NCBI RefSeq assembly: GCF_036884655.1
Contig: NC_088342.1
Coordinates: 36,201,001-36,265,000, forward strand
Reading direction: 5' to 3'
DNA from: Musa acuminata AAA Group
Lineage: Eukaryota; Streptophyta; Magnoliopsida; Zingiberales; Musaceae
Length of the DNA stretch: 64,000 bases
Shown here: piece after piece, positions 33,515 to 45,175 of the stretch
Numbering within the stretch: the stretch's first letter is position 1
Layout of the letters: the number at the start of each line of letters is the position of its first letter
The notes under the pieces: generated by a model
What the model was told of the DNA's origin: nothing
The model's input: the letters and a program-made list of their open reading frames with translations, nothing else
The model's database searches: none
Position numbers and translations under genes: made by a program

Positions 33515-34745
33515 TAAGTTGCTCGTGCAAAATATTGGTTTTTAAATTACGTGTGTTATGTTCAATCGCTTTGAAATTATTTTACGTGAATGTTGCGATT
33601 TTTTTGTTGTAGTTTTTAAATTTGTGTTGCACCTTTACTTGCTGTTAAGAGGTAATTTACACAGGGCTTTTGTTGTCAAATTTGTTGACACAAAAGGGGA
33701 AGAAAGGGCAGCAACTGTTGTTGCCCCTTGGATTGGCCGAAGGCTGCTTGTAGCCTTGACAGAGAGCTCCAATTTACTACTCTCGGCCTAGCAAAAAGCA
33801 GTTGGAATGATAGCAGCATGGCTGCCCTCAACCTGCTGCATGGCAGCCCCAGCAGCCATGTTACTTGGCTGTAAGGGGCACCCCTGGTGGCAATGGTTTC
33901 TTGGTCGCAGGGGTTGCCCAAGCGGCCAGGAGTTCTAGCTGCATGGGGCACCTACAACCCATGGTTGCCCTGTAGCTATAGTTTCCTGGCTGCAAGAGAC
34001 TCCTTGGTGGCTAGGGTTTCCTAGCCATGCAAGGCAATCCAGTGGCCTAGGAGTTTTGGTTTTTGGGGAGTCTCTATATGATAAGATTTTCTTGCTTAAG
34101 AAGGAACTACCTATCATGTGGGGAACTTGCCATGTGGGGCACCTAATGGTAGAGTTCCCAAAATATTATATATAATTAATTAAAATAGTTTAATTAATTA
34201 TTATTATCTAGTAGTCCTATATGATGATGTGTACATGTAATGTATGATGTGGACGGATGATCATCGACTATGTGATGTGTGAGTATGTGTGATGTAATTA
34301 TTATTATTATTGGGGCCTGCGAGCATCCAATTTATTTCTTATTTATTGTCGGGCCTACATGCCTATGATTAAGTTGTAATTACAAAAGAAGGCACATCGG
34401 AAGCGTGGAAGTGATAGTGAAACCCATGAGGCTGAGACGGACGATCGCAACGTAAGAAGATGCGCCGAGATGCCGACGGAACCGATGATGACGAGATGGA
34501 TGATCACAGGGCATGGAGACGTGCCGTTGCACACATAGATCTTGATATGAGTGATCAAGCTCATTGGCTCAGGCTTGATCACATTAGGATGTGGTCTATG
34601 ATCAGATGGTGTGATTGCTCATATGATGTTTGATTGATTATATATCTATTACATTTGTATATATATTTGCATGCGATGTACATATATATTAAATATGTAT
34701 GTGTGTGACACGTTATAGTAGGAGACAGAAACAAAATCCTTTTCT
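33515..34745 (+). mobile_element. Second copy of the H internal region
   Basis: Matches 541-1925 in order: GGGCTTTTGTTGTCAAATTTG, the AGCAGCATGGCTGCCCT segment (single copy), TTTCCTAGCCATGCAAGGCA, ATATAATTAATTAAAATAG and the final AAACAAAATCC. Homology ends at about 34745, just where the next LTR would begin. It lacks the expanded AT array. Confidence 0.78.
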
Positions 34746-36848
34746 CAATAATATTAAGTCGGTAAACTTGAGGTAATTATATTAACCCACGTGGCCTTCT
34801 AATACGGGGCGGCGGGGGGGAGGGGGCCTAAAGTAGAATAGATTTCGAAAGAAAATCAATGGTATAATTTTTCGGATAGAAAATGTACGAACTCATGATA
34901 ATACTTTAATAAGATAAAAAATTAGCTCACCACCAAGTTTAAAATCACAAAACGATACAAAAAGTTCATCACCCCAAGGAAATTAAATAAGGATACAAAA
35001 CTGAAAATAAAAGACTCACCACTCAAAGAAGCATCTAAAAGATATAGAGTTTAAGAGAGAACTCTAAGAGAGCTTCTGCCAAAATATCTGTAGAAGTAAT
35101 GAGGGGGTTGGTCCGCTGGTCGGGAAATAGCGGCCGCGGTCCTTCTCGCTCGAGCAGGGTGGAGTAGCAAGAAGGTTTGTCCATAGGGGATCGGTTGTCG
35201 CCTCCCACCCGAGCCACCATCGCTGCCTCCCCTTGGGTTGCAACTGCAGTCGCTCGACCATCTCTCCTCATGCTGATCAAAACAAGGCAACCACGACTGC
35301 CGCAGCCACCACCGTTTCCTCAACCGCACGTGATCCCTCGGCGTCACCAGCACCTCCTTCCGTAGTGCGATAGAGACAAAGTAACACTGCCTTCCATCCG
35401 CACCGTCGCAGCCACCGCAACGGTGAGCTCTTGGCAGCGCTGCCTATAGCCGCACCACCATCGCTGCCTCCTAGCCCTTCTGGCCAACTCCTTCTGCGGT
35501 GCAACAAAAATAGAGCACGCAACAACCACCGCCGCACGCAGCAACAAAAATAGTGGCACCCTCTGCTACCGCAACCACCGATCGCAACCACCGCTGCCGC
35601 TGCTCCTGGCTAATGTCTACCAATCGTAACCCTCGCTGCTTTCATCTCCACCACTGCCCACCTGCTCTTGGGTTGCAGCCGTAGCCGCCGGTTGCCTCCC
35701 TCCTCGCGGTGACCAAAATAGGGTAACTCATCGATTGCCCTTGTTTCCAGCCGCATCACCACCACTGTCCATCACTTTTCCCATCTACCTCGCTGCTGCT
35801 CAATCATCGCTGCCCGCCCCCTAGTCGCAACCCTAGTTGCCTCCCCATGGGTCGCAGTTGTAGATGCCGATTCCTCTCCTCCACCGGCATCAACAATAGA
35901 GCATCCTCTGATGCCACAACCGCGACCCTTGGCCTCCTTCTCCTTCTCCACCGCCGCCACTACTTCCCGGTGGCTCGACCACCGCCATCGCTGCTCACCG
36001 GCCACCAACCTTCCCCTCTCCAGCACCACCACCCCTACTTCCCAGCCCACACCCCTGCTTCATCCCACCGCACCCCTGCTTCAGCCCGCCACACTGCTGA
36101 TTCCCTTCTTCCCTACCGCTGCTGCAAGGCAACTCCTCAACCACCGCCGCTGCTTCCCGGCCACTCGACCATCTCTGCCACTACGCCCCAGCTAGCGAAC
36201 TTCGCCTCCTTGTTGTCCCATCTTGCTCGAGCGAGAAGGGCCATGGCGGCTACTTCGCAGCCAGCGGACCGTCAGTAACGCTGCCCCAACCGCACCACCA
36301 TCGCTGCCTTCCCTTGGGTCACAACCATCGCAGCCACAGCTGCTCGACCTCCTCCTCGCGGCGACCACAACAAAGCAACTTTGTATTTTCTGCTACAGCC
36401 ACCGATCACTGCAGTTTCTGGCCAGTAACCACTACCGCCGCTACTCCCGGGGAACGACCAACCCCTTGTTCTGCAGCAGCCACCCTCTAGCAGCGTACGC
36501 AGCAACTACAGCAAGTACACTGCCCTGCCTCAACCCCAGCAATGCACACACCACTGATTCCTCTTCTCAACCCCGGCCACTTCAACGTTGCCTCCCCCTT
36601 GCTTAGCATCTTCTGCCGCAACCACAGGTTGCCTTCACTGCAGGTTGCCATCACCGCAGCATCAACTCGGCTGCTCGGTGATCGTCCCCTTGGGTTGCAG
36701 CAACTGTAGCCACACCGACGTAGTCGCCTTCCAACCCTCAATGCTCTCACCCCCTACAGCAATAGAAACAGGGTAGCAACTCTTCCTCCGATGCAGCGAC
36801 TGCAGCACTACCCTCGGCGTCCACCTCCTCGGCAACTTCACATCAATA
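34746..36848 (+). other. GC-rich region upstream of a Ty3/gypsy-like gag
   Basis: From about 35090 the sequence turns C- and G-rich with recurring CACCACCATCGCTGCCTCC and CTTGGGTTGCA segments. It includes an inverted pair: 35096-35166 in reverse resembles 36215-36275 (both contain CTCGAGCGAGAAGG and CCAGCGGACC). The Pro/Ala/Ser-rich reading frames on both strands are by-products of composition. Position suggests an untranslated leader or LTR of the element whose gag follows, but I could not place an LTR end or PBS. 34746-35090 holds nothing recognisable. Confidence 0.4.
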
Positions 36849-37290
36849 GTGCTGATGCCCTTGACTAGACATCAAAAAGAAGAAATGGGGATTACAAATT
36901 TACAGTCTTATGCAATGGTTATCGATAACTCAGTGAAAGCACAAATGGAAGCATTGGAAATCAGAATTGAGAACCAGCTGCAAGAAACACTTAATGATTT
37001 TAAAAAGAGCCTACTAGAGAGCCTCAACATATTTCAACAAGATGGGGGCTCAAGTTCTACATTACACATATATGGAAATACAGGAAAAGAACCCCAAGAT
37101 TATGACATAAACTACTCACACATGAAGGTAGAATTTCCAAGATGGGAAGATGGAGATCCAACCAGTTGGATCTCTAGGGCAGAAATATTTTTTCATTTTC
37201 GCAGAACTCCAGAATAATCTAAGGTAAAAGTAGCCTCAATCCAGCTCGACGGAGATGCAATCTAGTGGTATGATTTGTATGAAACTTTTA
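36849..37290 (+). pseudogene. gag: Ty3/gypsy-like gag fragment
   Basis: After a coiled-coil-like stretch (MEALEIRIENQLQETLNDFK) comes HMKVEFPRWEDGDPTSWISR and AEIFFHFRRTPE, the typical start of the plant retrotransposon Gag domain, followed past a TAA (37215-37217) by SKVKVASIQLDGDAI, a TAG, and WYDLYE. Two stops and loss of homology at about 37290 show a truncated remnant. The lineage (Ty3/gypsy) is inferred from Gag style only; no pol is present. Confidence 0.75.
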
Positions 37291-37914
37291 TGACAAAACC
37301 CTAGGAGGTCGATCCCCTCAAAGCAATCAAGGAGGCTGATTCCCTCGAAGCGATCAAGGAGGCTGATCCCCTCGAAGTCATCATTCCCTATTTTCTTCCT
37401 TCTTTTATGATAAAAACCTTAGGGTTCTTTCATTTGGTATCATAGCTCTTCTTTCTTTGACGACAAGACCTTAGGATCTTATCAATATCATCAGTTTCTA
37501 AAGTTCTTTCTAAGCCCTAAATAATCAAATACATACTAGTGCATGAAACAACCCTTCATGTATAGGAAATTTCAAAATTAAGTGTTTTATAGTTGGTAAC
37601 CAACTTCTTTAATGTATTCCTTTGTCATGAAGAAAAGTACCTTGAAACAGTTGTAACTTCATATAAGGAATATGCTAATGAGCTGTCATATTTGAGTGGG
37701 CTAAGTTGAAAACTATGAGTCAATGTTGTGGGTTGAAAATAATACCATAGCATTAGCAAGGTCTACATGAGCAGATTGTAACAAATTAAGCACTCCCATG
37801 TCAATCTCCCCAGGTTGAAAAAGACTTATCCTCAAGTCTTTTTTTGTTTCGTCAACATGATTATAAAAGGACTTAAATCAGCTACATTAAATTAGACTTG
37901 TCCTCAAGTCCTTT
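37291..37914. other. Unassigned, probably retrotransposon-derived
   Basis: Starts with three near-repeats of AAGGAGGCTGAT/CCCCTCGAAG (37312-37380). At 37434 TTTGGTATCATAGCTC resembles a Met-tRNA PBS with one mismatch, so 37300-37432 may be the end of an LTR. Near 37830 and 37900 GACTTATCCTCAAGTC and GACTTGTCCTCAAGTC recur. No ORF can be supported. Confidence 0.35.
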
Positions 37915-38499
37915 TTAGTGCAGCGGATAAAAACGATGTCAGTTCGAAAATCTTTCATTTTCTTAAAGCTTGTATCGAAAATGTGAGTTTAACTCGAAAA
38001 TGTACAAAAGCATAGTGAAAGTAGTAAGCAAGTAAGGTAGTTTGCAGTAAGGGAAATTACACAAATAGAAATACAAACTGAGTTTTATAGTGGTTTGATC
38101 ATCGTGACCTATATCCACTCCCGATTCCTCTTCCGTCAAGGCCACCGGCATCCACTAGTGATCTTCTTTCAATGAGCAAAGATCAACTACCCTTTGACAC
38201 CCCTCTTCTCCTTTTCATTGGTTTAGGAGACAACCTTTTACAAGCACTCACTCCTCCCTAAACAGAATTCTAAACTTAGAGTTAGAGGAGGGGATTTCCA
38301 AGTGATTGCTATAGCGTTTTCCCACTATTAAGTTCTTTGTGCTTGTATATGTTAACCAGTGATGAGAGGGGTATTTATAGGCTTCAAGTGGATTTAAACA
38401 TGGAGCCTAAAAGTGTCTCATCCCCGATTTTTGGGGTACTGGCAGTACCACCGCCTGCAGCACTAACATTGGGCGATACCACCGCTTAACAGTCTTAGA
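37915..38499 (-). repeat. SIRE-type LTR, truncated, segment 1 of 2
   Basis: TTTAGTGCAGCGGATAAAAACG matches the minus LTR pattern about 35 bp inside its end, so the tip is missing. It continues through the reversed TATA region (about 38370-38385) into GGTACCACCGCC-type modules and is cut at 38499 by a plus-strand solo LTR. Confidence 0.8.
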
Positions 38500-39806
38500 T
38501 GTTGAATCTCGGATTTTGATGATGAAGTCAATTGTAATTTGTTTGATCTAATCTATATATTGAGAAAAGTGTGCAGGATTAACTACGATAGTAGTAAGAT
38601 ATAAATTAGGTGTTGTGTTGGAGTCAAGATCGAGATCTCATTGGGAGTTCGAGAGTTCGACGGAAGTCCGGATGTTCGTCGGAAGTTTTACCGAAACCAA
38701 CCGAGAAGTCTAAGAGCTTGCCAAAGAAACTTGTCGAAACTCACCAAGAAGATCGTCATAAAGTCCAGGAGCTTACTAAGAGTCTATCAAAACATTACCG
38801 AGAGTTCGTCGGATGTTCGCCGGAAGTACGCAATTGACGCACCGGAATAAGAAGCTCATCGGAAGAGCAATTGATGCACCGGAATAAGAAGCACTATAGA
38901 TTATGTCTTAGTTATCATAGTCAGAGCATAAATTAAGTTAGGATTGGGAGGTAATCCCACTGACTTAATTAAGGGCCAATTGGGCCCTTAATAGGGCTGA
39001 ATTGGAACGAATTGAGCACCAAATTTAGCCCCTAAAAACATGATCGACGGTGGCACCGCTTGGAAAGCAGTGCCCCTGGTTTTCTGGGTGGTGGTACTAT
39101 TGACAACAGTGTTACCAGCAGTTGCCAGTGGTGGTACCACCCCTGTTCGGCGGTGATACTACCTAGAGTCAAATCAGCAATAGTAGTACCGCCCAATAAC
39201 GACGATGGTACCGCTAGTACCCTGGATTCTATGGATGTGACACTTTTTGGCTCCAATTATGAAGCCATTGGGACCTATAAAAACTCCACCCTTTTCTGCA
39301 TGAAAGGGCATGAAAGTATTGGCTTAATCTTTAAGTCTTGAGTCATAAAAGTGTTGTAAAAGTTAGAGTTCTCCTCCTTCATCTCTTAGCCTCGTAACCA
39401 TCCAAGAAAGACGAGTGAGACTTATAAGGGTTGTCTCCTAAACCTGGGAAAAGGAGAAAATGCTGTAAAGAGATATTCGGTCTTTATCTATTGAAGGAAG
39501 GCCTTTAGTGGACGTCGGTGACCTCGTCGGAGGAGGAATCCGAAAGTGGATGTAGGTCACCTTGACCGAACCCCTCTAAATTTTGGTTTGCTTTTTATTT
39601 ATGAAATTTAATTTACTACAAACCTCCTTAATCTTCTCTTGCACTTTTATGAAAGCTTTCAAGTTTAACTTCTCTCCAAAATAGATTGAATCAAAACTAT
39701 TTTCATTAGAATCAGTTTTAAACAAAACAAATATTTTTCTAAAATTGCAAAAGTTTTCCGCTGCACTAATTCACCCCCCCACTTAGTGCTGCTCTTGATC
39801 CAAACA
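38500..39806 (+). mobile_element. Solo SIRE-type LTR, duplication TTAGA
   Basis: 1307 bp from TGTTGAATCTCGG to GATCCAAACA. It has the 11-bp-periodic region, palindromic modules, and 7 C before ACTTAGTGC. The flanks TTAGA (38495-38499 and 39807-39811) are a perfect target duplication. With no internal region, it arose by recombination between the two LTRs of a former element. Confidence 0.93.
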
Positions 39807-40376
39807 TTAGAGATTGAGTCTAGGTGGTACCACCACCTGACATATTCTCGAAGATTATGCCACCGATGGTTCCATTTGTTAGGTCACTATTGGGCCTTTC
39901 ACTTGGCCCAACACAGCCCAAACTTGGGCCCAATTGGCCCCTAATTGAGTTAGCCTAATTACAAACCAATTATGCCTAAAACCTACTTCGATCTAAACAA
40001 TTATTACAAAGTTTGAATCAAATATTGTCCAGCATGTCATTGGTTCATCGACGCTTCATCCGATTCTTCAATGCATCGTCCTCTCTTACGGCCTATTGCC
40101 CAATCAGCCAGTTGAACTCTGCAACTCCGATTTCCTTAGTGTAATTTTCGCTCTTCTTGGCTCGATGCCTGAACCCATGGCCCAAAGCCTTCTGCAGATA
40201 CGTTAATCGATCTTCCTACTCGACGTCCAATCTTCTGACATGTTTCACTCTAGCTTAACGTAATTCTTCCTACTTTAATTGTCTCTCCCTAATTAAAGCT
40301 TCCTACGTCACTCAAAGCATAGATCAGATCATAAACACTATTAATTGGTTTCATCATCAAAATCTAAGAATCAACA
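39807..40376 (-). repeat. SIRE-type LTR, truncated, segment 2 of 2
   Basis: Continues the minus LTR of 37915-38499 and ends AAGAATCAACA at 40376. No PPT follows, so this too is probably the remains of a solo LTR. It borders an older copia element. Confidence 0.8.
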
Positions 40377-42499
40377 CTAAAACCTGAAAGAAAAGGAAGG
40401 CAGAAAAGTCCTTTAAGAAGGGGAAAGGCAGACTTGGTGAAAAAAAGGTTACTAAGAAAGACCCGACAAAGGACAAAAGATAAATACTAGTGCTTCCATT
40501 ATGACAAAGATAGGCACTAGAAGAGGAACTACAAAGAGTACCTTGTTGAGAGCGTGAAACGAAAGCTTAGAGAAGCTTCAGTTATATTCATGATCAATCT
40601 CCATTTGTCAGACTCTTATGATAACACATGGGTATTGAATATCTGTAGTGCTTATCACATTTGCAATTTGTTATAGGTTCTAGAAAGACCTAGGAGATTG
40701 GCAAGAGGCGAGATGGACCTTAAGATAGGTAATAGAGAAAAAGTTGCTATAGTAACTATTAGCGAGGTCACCCTACATCTGCTTGGTGGAGATATTATTA
40801 CATTGGATGCATGTTATTTTGTTCCTTCTATTATCAAAAGTACTATATTTATATCATATTTGACAATTAGTGGATATAAATTAGTTTTTAAGAATAATGG
40901 TTGTTCAATAATATCAGATGATGAGATCATCATGAGATGAACATTTCATAATGGTTTGTTTATACTAGACATTGCTCCACATATCATGAATATAAGTATA
41001 TCCAAGAGGAAATGAGATGAGGTGAACAGTGCATACCTTTGGCATTGTATGCTAGGTCACATCCATGAGGGAAGGATTCAAAAGTTGCTAAAGGATAGAT
41101 ATCTATATCCATTCGATTATGAGTCATATAACTTGCGAGCCTTGCCTTTGTGGAAAACTAACCAACTCTCCTTTTAGTGGAACTGGAGAGAGAGTCACTG
41201 AGCTGCTGGAACTCATACTTAGTGATGTATGTGGACCTATGTCAACTCATGCCATAGGTGGTTACTCATACTTTATTACTTTTACTAATAATTTCTCAAG
41301 ATATGGACATGTGTACTTAATGAAGTACAAGTACGGGGCCTTTGAGAAATTTAAAGAGTATGACAATAAAGTGGAGAATGAGATTGGAAAGAGTATCAAG
41401 ACTCTTCGATCAGATCAAGGAGGTGAGTAGTTGAGTATAAAGTTCACTTAGTTCCTTAAAGACCATGAGATCCTAGACACCTCCTAATACCCCTCAACTC
41501 AATGGTGTATCTGAAGGAGGAATCGTACACTATTAGACATGGTGTGATCCATGATGAGCTTCACTGACATCCCCATCTTATTCTGGGGATATGCCATAGA
41601 GACCGTAACTTACCATTTGAACAGAGTTCTAACTAATTTGGTGGTGTCTACACCATATGAGATATGAAAAGAGAAGAAGTCCGATCTTAAAGTTGTTAAG
41701 AAGCCCGATCTTAAGGTTCCACTCCATAGCCCGAGTCTATTCATATACCTAGCACACAAGTTTTGACTTTACGTAGTTCCGATAGAGAATCTCATCCACC
41801 TAAGAGATATGTGAGGCATATTAAAGGAGAGGATGTTGAAGATATTGATTCTCAAACTTATGAGGAGGGTATTACGAGTATATACTCCGGGAAGTGGCAA
41901 GAAGTCATGATTTCTAAGATGGATTCCTTATACTCCAATAAGGTTTAAAACCTAGTTGATGCACCCGAGGGTATTATACCCATCGGTTGCAAGTGAATTT
42001 TTAAGAAGAAGATTGAAGTAGATGCAAAGGTAGAGACCTATAAAGCAAGGCTAGTGGCTAAGAGGTATCGTCAAAGATAAAGTGTTGACTAGGTGAAACC
42101 TTCTCATCCTTAGTAATACTAAAGTCCATCTGAATACTTTTGGCTATTACAGTATACTATGATTTTGAGATCCGACAGATGGACGTGAAAATCGTGTTCC
42201 TCAATGACAACCTAGAGAGGAGGTGTATATAATACAGCCAGTGGGATTCTATCCAAAGACTATCCAAATAAGGTGTGTAGGTTGTTGAGGTCTATTTATT
42301 GACTAAAGCAAGCTTTCCAAAGTTGGAATATAAGATTTGATGAGGCAATAAGATCTTATGACTTCGTTAAGAACAAAGATGAGCCTTATGTGTACAAGAA
42401 GGTAAGTGAGAGCACCATCACCTTCTTGATATTATATGAGGATGACATCCTGATCATTGGAAATGATATAGGAATACTATCCATAGTAAAGTCTTGGTT
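40377..42499 (+). pseudogene. Older Ty1/copia gag-pol remnant
   Basis: Heavily mutated but in order: a zinc-knuckle remnant near 40495-40540 (FHYDKDRH, RNYKEYL), protease-side segment with LDACYFVPSI (about 40803-40832), LWHCMLGHIHEGRIQKLLKD (about 41035-41094), integrase with ITCEPCLCGK, LSDVCGPMSTHAIGGYSYF and TLRSDQGGE (41400-41426), linker with SSDRESHPPKRY, and reverse transcriptase pieces (PIGCK near 41980, ARLVAK near 42046, QMDVK near 42178, DDILIIGNDIGI near 42443). It is a different lineage from the SIRE elements and resembles E6. It is cut at 42499 by E5. Confidence 0.85.
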
Positions 42500-43760
42500 T
42501 GTTAGGATCAAGAGCGGTACTAATAGGGGGGGGGTGAATTAGTGTAGTAGAAAAAATCATCGGTTTTGTAAAAGATTCGTTAGTTGAAAACTAATCTCGG
42601 AAAGTGCTTGACTTTTGAGTAAATGAACTAGCAATTAACTTAGAAAGTAATGGAAGTAATGAAAAGCAGAATGGAAATGAGCACGCCGGAATTTATAGTG
42701 GTTCAGTCGTTGTGACCTACATCTACTTTTGATTCCTCCTTCGTCGAGGTTATCAGCATCCACTAATAGTCTTCCTTCAATAAGCGAAGACTAACACCTC
42801 TTTATAGTGCTTTCCCCTTTTCACAGGTTTAGGAGATAACCCTTATAAGCCTCACATCTCTCTTGAATGATCACAATACTAGAAAGAGAGGAGGAGGACT
42901 CTTTGCACTTTTACAATACTTTCACACTCCAAGACTTCAACATTTTGTTCACACTTTTGTGTCCTTTTATGTAGAAAAGGGTGGGGTATTTATAGACCCC
43001 AATGACTTTAGAATTAGAGCAAGAAAGTACCATATCTCCAGATTTTAGGGTACTGCTAGTACTACCACCATTATTGGGTGGTACCATCGCCTACAGACTG
43101 ACACTGGGTGATACCATCACTTAGTCTGGGTAGTACGATTGCTTGACAGAGCTTGAAGACTAAGCTCTAGCGGTACCACGCCTGACAAGACGGTACCACC
43201 ACCTGACAGCATTAGCTGCCGATGATACCATCGCCTAGAGAACCTGGGAGATTGAGTCCCAAGCAGTGCCACTGCTGACCGTGACTTCAAGTGCTGAATG
43301 GGCTATTCAACCGGCCCAATTCAGCCATGTTAATGGCCCAATTGGCCCCTAACTGAGTTAGTGGGATTACCTCCCAATCCTAACTCAACTTATGGTCTAA
43401 TTACGATAATTAAGACATTTAAACAAGAAATCTCTATCTGGTATGTCAATTGTTCTCTCGGCGAACTTCCAACGAACTTCTTAGTGAACTTCCGGTAAAC
43501 TTCCGGCGAACTCCTGATGAACTCTCAGCGAACTCCCGACAAACTCTCGACAAACTTCTGACAAACTCTTAGCGAGCTCCTAACGAACTCTCGGCGAGCT
43601 TCTAGCAAACTTCCGACACATCGTCCAAACTTTGACTCTGACCCAATATATGCTTTATTTCTTACCGCTATCATAGTTAATCCTTCACACTTATCTCAAT
43701 ATATATATTAGATCAAATAATTTACCAATTGATTTCATCATCAAAATCCGAGATTCAACA
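42500..43760 (-). repeat. 3' LTR of E5
   Basis: 1261 bp, TGTTAGGATCAAGAGCGG to GAGATTCAACA. Reversed TATA region near 42985-43000, modules of the GGTACCACC type at 43050-43270, and the 11-bp array at 43460-43617. PPT in reverse follows at 43762. Confidence 0.9.
43460..43617 (-). repeat. 11-bp tandem repeat in the E5 LTR
   Basis: About 14 head-to-tail units of 11 bp on the pattern CGAACTTCCGA/CAAACTCTTAG, in register throughout. The first units drift by at most a base. The same region of other family LTRs shows the same spacing with lower identity (for example 49205-49340). Confidence 0.85.
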
Positions 43761-45175
43761 ATCTCCCCTTTTTTATGATAACAATCAATTGATGACGGAG
43801 TTAACCTTAACTCCCCATATCTATATGTCATACTTGAGAAAAGATACTCTTGAATTCAAGACCTTTGAATTCAAGCATCAAACCGATAAGTTATATTCAT
43901 TTAAACTTATCAACATGCACATTATGATACTTATCATGATTTACAAATTCAAAATACGATACCATGTATTTATCAATAAAAAATGATGTCAAGGCATGAC
44001 ATCCATTTTTAAGTCCAATAATAATAGACAATCATCATTTTCAAGCATGAAACGAATTTCAAATATGAAATTTAGCAAAATGATAATTCTCAATAAAAGA
44101 TGACAATTCATCATTTCGAGGCATGATATCAATTGTAAATAGCATGATAAATTTGATACTTTATCATAATGATAGACAATTATCAAGGATTCATAAAATA
44201 TTTGAAGTATTTACGATGTATATGAAGTACATTTTGATATGTTTCAAGTATTTGTGATGTGTTGCGACGTATTTGATGATTCCAATTATATTTCAGGCAT
44301 TCGTAAAACCTTCAAGCATTTAGCATTCGCTAAACATTCAAGCAATTACGATGAGATACATTTTATACATTTATCTAAAATATTTATAATATCAATTTGT
44401 CATTAATTTGTCATATTTCTCCTCTTTTGTCATTAACAAAAAGGAGAACAATGCAAATGTGGTAAAAAAAAATTAAAGCAAGTTCCACACCAATTTGTCT
44501 AAGCCAAAAAGGAAGGTAAGCAAAAACTTTGCATGATAACTTCTTTTGGATAAGCTAACATTTTCACTCAAGGGCGTTTTGGTTCTTCTTTAGATGTGCA
44601 AGTTTTTTTCTTCCTTTGTCATAAAAATAAGAAGAAGAGGAAGAAGGGTAAGGAAAGAATCTTTCAAGAACCAAATTCATAAAAGGATTTGAACTAAGTC
44701 AAATTCAAAACAATAAATGAGTTTCATTAAATCATTTTTCAATTTTGACAAGGAGAAGAAATTCATGAAAATGATCAAGATATCCATATAAAATCAAATT
44801 CCCATTCTTGCAAGTGATCATCACATACCAAAAATTCATAAAAATTCTTCTTTCATGAGAAGAGTAAGGAAGAATTCATGGGAAAAGTGCATCATATGAA
44901 GGATAAAAAGAATTCCACAAATAAAACTTTATAAATCAAATCCGTTTCTCATTAAAAATTCACAAGAGTGAAACCCGTGAGAGATGCATTTGTCAATAAA
45001 TTCCATGAGTGAAGGGACTAAGTGTATAAAAAATCATTAAGTTTGTATGAATTAAATTTGATACCAAGTAGATTGTTATACCAGATTTCATGAAAGCCTT
45101 ATTTACGAAATGAAATAATTTCAAGAAAGCTTTATAAAAAAAATCGAGAAAGTCCAGAAAAGATTTACATCAAAT
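43761..45175 (-). other. PPT and 3' non-coding region of E5
   Basis: PPT in reverse (ATCTCCCCTTTTTT) at 43761. AT-rich, with a PPT-like block near 44412-44437 and a second near 44610-44630. It lacks the GCTAGCAA repeat of the gag-only elements and resembles E0 more in this respect. Confidence 0.75.

Noticed and set aside
35051..36606. Pro/Ala/Ser/Arg-rich frames on both strands
   Set aside because: Overlapping frames on opposite strands in GC-rich repeats, without start context, domain or supporting homology.
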